The notes beneath the pieces were generated by a model that was not told the DNA's origin, searched no databases, and saw nothing but the letters and a program-made list of their open reading frames with translations. The translations under genes were made by a program, and so were the position numbers. Source: a bacterium (GTDB taxonomy: Archaea > Thermoplasmatota > Thermoplasmata > Lutacidiplasmatales > UBA184). From it: DNA of 34,262 nt. Position 1 is the first letter of the stretch; every line of letters begins with the position of its first letter. The stretch covers positions 1 through 34,262 of the forward strand of contig DAIDCO010000019.1 in NCBI GenBank assembly GCA_027309555.1, read 5' to 3'. This document shows, one piece after another, positions 29,051-34,262 of the stretch.

Positions 29051-30256
29051 ATGACCGGCCCCGTGATGCCGAAGGTCGCCATCCTCTCCGCCGTCCGGAC
29101 CCCCATCGGGCGCTACGGGGGCGCCTTGCGGGGCCTGCCGGCCCCTCGTCTCGGCGTCGTCGCCGCCCGCGCGGCGATCGAGCGGGCCGGGCTCTCGCCC
29201 GGGGACATCGAGGAGGTCCTGTTCGGGCAGGGAATCCAGGCCGGCGCGGGACAGAATCCCGCGCGCCAGGTCCTCCGGGGCGCAGGCATCCCGGACACGG
29301 TAGGGGCCGCGACGGTGAACATGGTCTGCGGTTCGGGCATGAAGGCCCTCCATTGGGGGTGGATGGCGATCCGATCCGGCAGCTTCGACCGGGTGCTGGT
29401 GGGAGGCATGGAGAGCATGTCGAACGCACCGTACCTGCTCGAGGGGGCGATGCGCTGGGGCAGCCGCCCGGGTCCCCATACGCTCGACGACGCCATGCAG
29501 CGAGACTCGCTCATCGATGCCTACGATGAGCACGAGATCATGGGCCTCACGGGCGAGCGCATCGCCGAGAAGTTCCATCTGACCCGCGAGGAGATCGACG
29601 CGTTCGCGCTGCGGAGCCACCGCCTCGCCTCCCAAGCGGCCGCGGACGGCACTTTCTCCTCCGAACTCGTCCCCGTGCCTCCGTCCGACGGTCCGGGAGG
29701 TCCCGGCCTCGACCACGACGAGGCTCCGCGCCCCGACACCACCCTCGAGAAGCTCGCCCGACTCGCGCCGGCGTTCCGGCCGGACGGCCGTCTCACCGCC
29801 GGCAACTCCTCGCGCCTCTCGGACGGTGCCGCCGCGCTCGTCCTCGCGAGCGAAGGGGAGGTCGCGCAAAGGGGGGCCCGTCCTCTCGGGTGGATCCACT
29901 CGATCGACGAGAGCGGCGTCCACCCACGGGACGTAATGGAATCGCCGATCCCCACCGTGCGCCGCCACCTCGCGTGGACGGGGTTCGCCCCCGCCGACCT
30001 CGACCGGATCGAGCACAACGAGGCCTACGCGTCGGCCTCGCTCGCGGTGCAGCGGTCGTTCGGGTTCACTGAGGCGCAGTTCAACGTCCACGGAGGCGCG
30101 GTCGCGTTGGGGCACCCGATCGGAGCCAGCGGGGCCCGAATCGTGGTCACTCTCGTTCAGGAGCTCGTACGCTCGAACCGCCGCCGGGGCCTGGCCACCC
30201 TCTGCATGGGAGGGGGCAACGGCCTCAGCATGATCGTGGAGCGGACGCCCGCCTAG
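29051..30256 (+). CDS. Acetyl-CoA C-acetyltransferase (thiolase)
   Basis: This 401-aa thiolase keeps all three catalytic residues: Cys93 in NMVCGSGMKAL, His355 in LGHPIGASGAR and Cys385 in LCMGGGNG. The intact second cysteine and bacterial-type length point to a working degradative or biosynthetic thiolase, rather than the archaeal SCP-x type paired with a DUF35 protein. It could serve fatty-acid or amino-acid oxidation together with the acyl-CoA dehydrogenase at 7.2 kb, or make acetoacetyl-CoA. Its TAG stop is shared with the minus-strand cysS stop through the palindrome CTAG. Confidence 0.93.
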   Translation: MTGPVMPKVAILSAVRTPIGRYGGALRGLPAPRLGVVAARAAIERAGLSPGDIEEVLFGQGIQAGAGQNPARQVLRGAGIPDTVGAATVNMVCGSGMKALHWGWMAIRSGSFDRVLVGGMESMSNAPYLLEGAMRWGSRPGPHTLDDAMQRDSLIDAYDEHEIMGLTGERIAEKFHLTREEIDAFALRSHRLASQAAADGTFSSELVPVPPSDGPGGPGLDHDEAPRPDTTLEKLARLAPAFRPDGRLTAGNSSRLSDGAAALVLASEGEVAQRGARPLGWIHSIDESGVHPRDVMESPIPTVRRHLAWTGFAPADLDRIEHNEAYASASLAVQRSFGFTEAQFNVHGGAVALGHPIGASGARIVVTLVQELVRSNRRRGLATLCMGGGNGLSMIVERTPA

Positions 30257-31470
30257 TGCAGCGGTATCCCGAGTCGGGCCTCGGCATCGGCGATCGCCCG
30301 TCGCGCGGCGGGGCCTTCGCCCCGAGGCACGACCCCGGTCGGATCGCGTTCGAGCTCGGAAGCGAAGGCGTGGACGCGTTCGAGTGCGAGATCGGTGGCG
30401 AGGTTGTCGGAGAGGTCGGCCCGAAGGCCCCGTACGAGACCGACGGCCGCCCGGGCGCCGACGCGGCCACCGCGGCTTCCCGCGAGCCAGCGCGCGATCG
30501 TCCGCCGGACGCGGTCGTGCTCGTCGCGGGCTCGGCCGAGCTGACGGCCGTCCCACACGAGTCCTGCGGAGTACGGTACGCGGAGGAGGTACCAGCGAAG
30601 TCCGGGGGCCCCCACCTGCGATAGCGCCTCGCGGATCGAAACTAGATTCTGGGTCGATTTCGACATCTTCCTCCCGTTGAGGAGGACGAAGGCGGTGTGC
30701 AGAAAGCAGCGGGAGAAGACGCGGCCGGTGAGGGCGAGAGCGATCTCGTTCTCGGCGTGGTGGTGCGGGTAGACGAGGTCGAGCCCCCCGCCGTGCAGGT
30801 CGACCGGCACGCCGAGGTAGTGCTCGGCCATCGCGTAGCATTCGAGATGCCAGCCGGGCATCCCCGGGCCCCACGGTCCCTTCCAGGACGCCAGCGGAGG
30901 TTCCTGGCGTTGCCAGACCATGAACCTCGACGCGATCGACTCGTTCTCGGGGAACGGGTGGCCCGGCTCGGCGACCGCGTGACGGGAGAGCTCGTTGCTG
31001 ACCGGGAAGTTCGCCTCGCGCGGCCGCTCGGGAGGCCGATAGTACCACGCATCGCCCGAACGCTCGACACGACCCGTCCGCTCGAGCCGGGCCGCGATGC
31101 GGATCATGCGGGGAATGAAGTCGCTCGCCCGCGGCCGGTACGTGGGTCGAAGAATGGAGAGGGCGTCGAGGTCACGGAAGAATCCCCGCTCCTCCCGACG
31201 GGCAAGTTCCTTCCAACCGATCCCGAGGAGGGCGGCCTTCCGATCGATCTTCTCCTCGAAGTCGGTGATGTTCATCACGTGACGGACCGGCACGCCGTCC
31301 GCGAGGAACGACCGCCGAACGACGTCGAAGTAGAGGTACGTCCGGGCGTGCCCGACGTGCGCCGGCGCGTAGACCGTCGGTCCGCAGATGTACATGCCGA
31401 GGGGGCGCCCGGGGCGCCGGCGCACGGCGCGCCGGTGGCCGGTCAGGGTGTCGTGGACACGCAACGGCAT
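30253..31470 (-). CDS. cysS: Cysteinyl-tRNA synthetase
   Basis: This 405-aa class I synthetase charges tRNA-Cys. The HIGH motif is HVGH at 38-41 after CGPTVYAPA. KMSKS is at 268-272. Zinc ligands Cys29, Cys211, His236 and Glu240 are in place. It is shorter than the usual 450-470 residues, mainly in the C-terminal tRNA-binding helical part, which ends soon after the DALR-like helices. Start ATG 31470 fits a TATA-like box. The open frame upstream belongs to no gene, as it runs antisense inside the S9 peptidase region. Confidence 0.94.
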   Translation of the reverse strand: MPLRVHDTLTGHRRAVRRRPGRPLGMYICGPTVYAPAHVGHARTYLYFDVVRRSFLADGVPVRHVMNITDFEEKIDRKAALLGIGWKELARREERGFFRDLDALSILRPTYRPRASDFIPRMIRIAARLERTGRVERSGDAWYYRPPERPREANFPVSNELSRHAVAEPGHPFPENESIASRFMVWQRQEPPLASWKGPWGPGMPGWHLECYAMAEHYLGVPVDLHGGGLDLVYPHHHAENEIALALTGRVFSRCFLHTAFVLLNGRKMSKSTQNLVSIREALSQVGAPGLRWYLLRVPYSAGLVWDGRQLGRARDEHDRVRRTIARWLAGSRGGRVGARAAVGLVRGLRADLSDNLATDLALERVHAFASELERDPTGVVPRGEGPAARRAIADAEARLGIPLH

Positions 31471-31496
31471 GGGGGACCGTACCGGGGTCTCGGTCC

Positions 31497-31504
31497 GCTT
31501 AACG
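31497..31504 (-). promoter_or_regulatory. TATA-like box of cysS
   Basis: CGTTAAGC on the minus strand is centred about 30 bases before ATG 31470. The same eight bases form the acyl-CoA dehydrogenase box at 8391-8400. Confidence 0.5.
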
Positions 31505-31517
31505 CTTTGGAGGACGG

Positions 31518-33356
31518 TTACCCCTCCGCCGCCGGCCCCCGGCGCTCGGTCGGCCCCCCCGAGGCCGACCGAGGGGCGAGGTAGCGCTCGAAGAACTCCG
31601 CAGCGCGCGCGTACGCGCGGACCTGGTTCTCCCGTCGTACGAGACCGTGTCCCTCGTCCTCGAAGCGCAGGAACTCGACGGGCACGTTCAGCCGCTCGAG
31701 CGTGGAGACGATCTGCTCGGCCTCGTAGATCGGCACTCGCGGGTCGTTCGCCCCGTGGACCACGAGGAGCGGCGCACGGATCTGGTCCGCGTGATGGAGG
31801 GGCGAGATCTTTTCGAGGAACTCGCGGTCGTGCTCGAGGCTGCCGTACTCGTCCTCGCGGACCTTCCGCCTCCACGGGCCGGTTCGCTCGAGGAACGTGA
31901 CGAAGTTCGCGATGCCGACGATGTCCACGGCCGCGGCCCAGAGGGCGGGGTACGTGGAGATCGCCGAGAGGACCATGAACCCTCCGTAGCTCCCCCCGAT
32001 GATCCCGAACTTCGGTCGTACCTCCCCGGAGCCGGCCGGGGTGCTCCCGAGGTGGTCCGCGAGGTCCCGCAGGTCGCGGACCGAGTCCATGCGTCGACGC
32101 ACGTCGTCCAGGTGGAGGTAGGTCCGCCCGTAACCGAGGGACCCTCGGACATTCGGGACGACGACCCGGAATCCCCGCTCGACCAGGAAAGCGATCACGG
32201 GTGCGAAGCCGGGTCGCGCCTGAGACTCGGGGCCGCCGTGGACGAGCACGATCGTGCCTCGAGGGGTCCCGGGGGGGGCGTGGAGCCAATAGGGGACCCG
32301 AAGTCCGTCGGACGCGGCGAACCCGGCGAGCGCGGGAGCGACCCCGGGTCCGGGCATCGGGCCGGCGGCGCGCGTCACGGCCCGGACCGTCCGATCGGCG
32401 ACGTCCGCGCGAAAGATCTCGACCCCGAGCGTGGGGGCGCTGAGGTCGAAGAGGAGGGTCGCGCCGTCGGGGAGCCACGCGACCGAATCGACGACCCCTT
32501 CGTACGGCAGGTCCACGGGAGAGAGCTCGGCCGAACCTATCTCCCAGAGGAAGAGTCGGCTATAGCCCCGGTCGTTCGCGACGAGCGCGAGTCGTCGACC
32601 CGCGCGATCGGCCCGGACGTGTTCGAGGTCCCCCCCGAAGCTGTGGACGAGCTCGGGGCCATTCCCCTCGGCGCCGAAACGGTAGAGGGCCGTGAACTCG
32701 CGGCCGGGATTCGTCGCCGCGTATACCGCGTCCTTCGCGAGGTCGGCATCGAAGACCGCCTCCTCGCCCGAGTGGGGGTTGAGCGGGCGCTCGTCCGTGC
32801 CCAAGCGCAGGAGGAGGACCGCGTCGATGTTGGTCCGGGCCTGTTGAAGGAGGAGCCGGTCCCCTCGGGCCGCGACGACCTCGACCAGGGCGTCCTCCTC
32901 GCGGATCCGCGCGGGCGCAGCGGACCCATCGAGGTCGATCTCGTAGATGTCGAAGAAACGGACGTCGCGCGCGTTCGACCGGAAGACGTAGCGGTGGCTG
33001 TCGCGCCACGCGCCCGGCTCGTGAATGCGGCTCGGATCGCTCGTCAGTCGCCGACGGCCCTTCCCGTCCGCCGCGACGAGCGAGAGCTCCCAGTGCTCGT
33101 CGCCCCCCACGTCGCTCGCGACCACCAGACGGTCCCCTTCGGGCGCGGGCTGGACCCGACCGACCCGCTCCTTCGTCCGGAGGAGGGGCGACGGCGGCCC
33201 ACCGGTGGCGGAGATCGACCACGCCTCCGGGTGGCCCGCACGGTCGGAGAGGAAGTAGAACGTCTGTCCGCTCGCGCTGGCGGACGGCTGGGTCGCTCGA
33301 GGGTGGTCGAACCAGGCGCGGAGACGCGTCGCGAGCTCCGACGGCGGCGTCGACAT
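31518..33356 (-). CDS. S9 family prolyl oligopeptidase (acylaminoacyl-peptidase-like)
   Basis: This 612-aa protein has an N-terminal seven-bladed propeller (about residues 25-330) that gates access. A C-terminal alpha/beta hydrolase carries Ser456 in GGSYGGFM, Asp538 in HGANDPRVP and His570 in EGHG. HGGPESQ (oxyanion region) and NVRGSLGYG are typical of S9C peptidases, which digest short peptides in the cytosol. There is no signal peptide. It lies 47 bases upstream of cysS on the same strand, but cysS has its own promoter-like box. A weak TATA-like match (GATAGTCT) lies about 25 bases before ATG 33356. Confidence 0.92.
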   Translation of the reverse strand: MSTPPSELATRLRAWFDHPRATQPSASASGQTFYFLSDRAGHPEAWSISATGGPPSPLLRTKERVGRVQPAPEGDRLVVASDVGGDEHWELSLVAADGKGRRRLTSDPSRIHEPGAWRDSHRYVFRSNARDVRFFDIYEIDLDGSAAPARIREEDALVEVVAARGDRLLLQQARTNIDAVLLLRLGTDERPLNPHSGEEAVFDADLAKDAVYAATNPGREFTALYRFGAEGNGPELVHSFGGDLEHVRADRAGRRLALVANDRGYSRLFLWEIGSAELSPVDLPYEGVVDSVAWLPDGATLLFDLSAPTLGVEIFRADVADRTVRAVTRAAGPMPGPGVAPALAGFAASDGLRVPYWLHAPPGTPRGTIVLVHGGPESQARPGFAPVIAFLVERGFRVVVPNVRGSLGYGRTYLHLDDVRRRMDSVRDLRDLADHLGSTPAGSGEVRPKFGIIGGSYGGFMVLSAISTYPALWAAAVDIVGIANFVTFLERTGPWRRKVREDEYGSLEHDREFLEKISPLHHADQIRAPLLVVHGANDPRVPIYEAEQIVSTLERLNVPVEFLRFEDEGHGLVRRENQVRAYARAAEFFERYLAPRSASGGPTERRGPAAEG

Positions 33357-33453
33357 GGTCCGCGAGAACCGCGCGAGACTATCACTCCCGCGTGCCGGTG
33401 GCCCGGCGGTCGCTAGGTTGAATACCCCCGAAGCCTCTTACGGAAAACGAAGC

Positions 33454-33690
33454 ATGGAGACGCTCTACCTGCTCGTTGAGACCGAGGTCGGCCGTCTGGA
33501 GGACGTGCTCCGGAAGATCCGGGCCGTCCCCGGCGTCACCGAGGTCGAGGCGGTGACCGGCCCTTTCGATCTCATCGCGAAAGTCCAGGCGCCGCACATC
33601 AATGCCGCCCTCGACACCGTCGTGCACAAGATCCGCAAGATCTCGGGGATCAAGTCGACCGAGACCCTGGTCACCGTCGCGACCGGTTGA
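33454..33690 (+). CDS. Stand-alone Lrp/AsnC ligand-binding (RAM) domain protein
   Basis: This 78-aa protein is only the alpha/beta RAM domain of Lrp/AsnC regulators. It has LYLLVETEVGRLEDVLRKIRAVPGV, EVEAVTGPFDLIAKVQAP, then the helix and final strand (IRKISGIKSTETLVTVA). It has no helix-turn-helix. Such small RAM proteins bind amino acids or nucleosides and may modulate full-length Lrp partners. ATG 33454 is chosen because homology starts at METLYLLVE. The frame upstream is intergenic. Confidence 0.87.
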   Translation: METLYLLVETEVGRLEDVLRKIRAVPGVTEVEAVTGPFDLIAKVQAPHINAALDTVVHKIRKISGIKSTETLVTVATG

Positions 33691-33716
33691 GCGGGGAAGG
33701 CGCCGTTCGCCTCCGT

Positions 33717-33724
33717 CAAATACG
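33717..33724 (+). promoter_or_regulatory. TATA-like box of the peroxiredoxin gene
   Basis: CAAATACG is centred about 25 bases before ATG 33746. Confidence 0.45.
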
Positions 33725-33745
33725 TCCGGGGCCGTCCTCCCCGCG

Positions 33746-34186
33746 ATGGTGGCGGTAGGCGAGCAAGCGCCCGACTTCGAGGCGCCGAACCAGGATGGGT
33801 CGCCGTTCCGACTTTCGAGCCTGCGCGGGTCGCCGGTGGTCCTCTACTTCTATCCCAAAGCCGACACCCCCGGCTGCACGATCGAGTCGAAGGGGTTCCG
33901 AGACCACTACGCGGAGTTCCAGTCCCACCGGGTCGCGGTCGTCGGCGTCAGCACGGACGACTGTCCGCAGCAGAAGGCGTTCGCGGTGAAGTACGGGCTC
34001 CCGTTCCCGCTGATCGCGGACCATTCGAAAGCGGTCGCGACCCAGTACGGGGTGCTCGGGGCGGGGGGCGCGGCGCGACGGGTGTCGTTCTTCCTCGACG
34101 AGAAGGGGACCGTGCTCGAGGTCGTCGATACCTCCTCCGCGCCCACCCACCTAACCCGCGCGCGGGCCCGATTCCTCCCCCGATAG
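33746..34186 (+). CDS. bcp: Bcp/PrxQ-type peroxiredoxin
   Basis: This 146-aa thiol peroxidase reduces peroxides. The start GEQAPDFEAPNQDG and the active-site YFYPKADTPGCT with peroxidatic Cys44 are typical, and FRD follows. The resolving cysteine found five residues later in many PrxQ proteins is absent (Lys49 lies there). Cys73, in STDDCPQQK, is the only other cysteine and might resolve instead, or the enzyme may be 1-Cys. ATG 33746 lies 26 bases after a TATA-like box, so the mRNA is probably leaderless. Confidence 0.93.
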   Translation: MVAVGEQAPDFEAPNQDGSPFRLSSLRGSPVVLYFYPKADTPGCTIESKGFRDHYAEFQSHRVAVVGVSTDDCPQQKAFAVKYGLPFPLIADHSKAVATQYGVLGAGGAARRVSFFLDEKGTVLEVVDTSSAPTHLTRARARFLPR

Positions 34187-34208
34187 GGCGGCCCGGGAGG
34201 GCGTCGCG

Positions 34209-34262
34209 TCAGGGGCGGTGCGGCTGGCTCGGAGGTCCGCCGGTCCCTTGCGGCGGGGGTCC
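34209..34262 (-). CDS. Possible C-terminal end of a gene running in from the right (partial)
   Basis: On the minus strand one frame is open from the window edge to a TGA at 34209-34211 and encodes a 17-residue Pro/Gly/Gln-rich tail. It would be convergent with the peroxiredoxin gene, leaving 22 bases between stops. Low-complexity tails occur elsewhere in this genome, but the evidence is weak. Confidence 0.3.
   Translation of the reverse strand, partial: GPPPQGTGGPPSQPHRP

Noticed and set aside
30253-32478. A 741-codon frame extending cysS upstream
   Set aside because: The extension overlaps the S9 peptidase in another frame and is Arg/Pro-rich. Synthetase homology begins at ATG 31470.

Overview
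This is a strongly GC-rich stretch of an archaeal chromosome with densely packed genes. The domain assignment is firm. The window encodes ribosomal protein S6e, aIF2-gamma, PCNA, the archaeal purine enzyme PurP, archaeal phosphopantothenate synthetase and AlaX. Many start codons have an A/T-rich TATA-like box centred about 25-30 bases upstream, as expected for archaeal leaderless mRNAs. The gene set (methylmalonyl-CoA mutase B12 subunit with MeaB, acyl-CoA dehydrogenase, thiolase, DoxX-like protein, NadB) suits an aerobic or facultative heterotroph that degrades branched-chain amino acids or fatty acids. My best guess is a GC-rich Thermoplasmatota lineage outside the order Thermoplasmatales, which is known to lack phosphopantothenate synthetase. 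The lineage call is inference.

Layout. 1-4.5 kb: a RecB/AddB-type nuclease with Fe-S cysteines, purP, an ABC exporter pair and a tiny double zinc ribbon. 4.58-4.70 kb: a tRNA-Ser(GGA) whose T-loop is interrupted by a 33-nt intron, followed by a hairpin that covers the Shine-Dalgarno of a GAF/fRMsr-like gene. 5.2-6.7 kb: CoA biosynthesis ligase and a coiled-coil protein (minus strand). 7.0-10.0 kb: a 58-aa ribbon-helix-helix protein, an isovaleryl-CoA-dehydrogenase-like enzyme and NadB. 10.0-11.4 kb: a mirrored divergent promoter and a Cas4-like nuclease with two homologous halves, the second lacking its catalytic residues. 11.4-13.2 kb: GNAT protein and PRPP synthase. 13.4-16.7 kb: membrane proteins, signal peptidase I with long charged tails, and a cyclase-family hydrolase. 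16.7-18.5 kb: a translation operon (S6e, aIF2-gamma, Trm112-like). 18.8-21.8 kb: prepilin peptidase, methylmalonyl-CoA mutase B12 subunit, MeaB and a membrane-anchored FAM173-type methyltransferase. 21.8-22.1 kb: two tiny single-helix membrane proteins with nearly identical promoters. 22.2-26.1 kb: long FKBP isomerase, two glycosyltransferases and a sugar epimerase. 26.2-28.9 kb: small conserved protein, winged-helix protein, GNAT, AlaX and PCNA. 29.0-34.2 kb: thiolase, CysS, S9 peptidase, stand-alone RAM domain and a Bcp-type peroxiredoxin.

How the parts fit. PurP and PRPP synthase feed purine synthesis. NadB and the phosphopantothenate ligase feed NAD and CoA pools. The acyl-CoA dehydrogenase, thiolase and mutase/MeaB pair use CoA esters. 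S6e, aIF2-gamma, CysS, AlaX and tRNA-Ser serve translation. I found no CRISPR array, insertion sequence, prophage or rRNA. The most interesting items are the T-loop tRNA intron, the SD-covering hairpin just after that tRNA, the duplicated nuclease/pseudonuclease with its palindromic divergent promoter, and the twin micro-membrane proteins.
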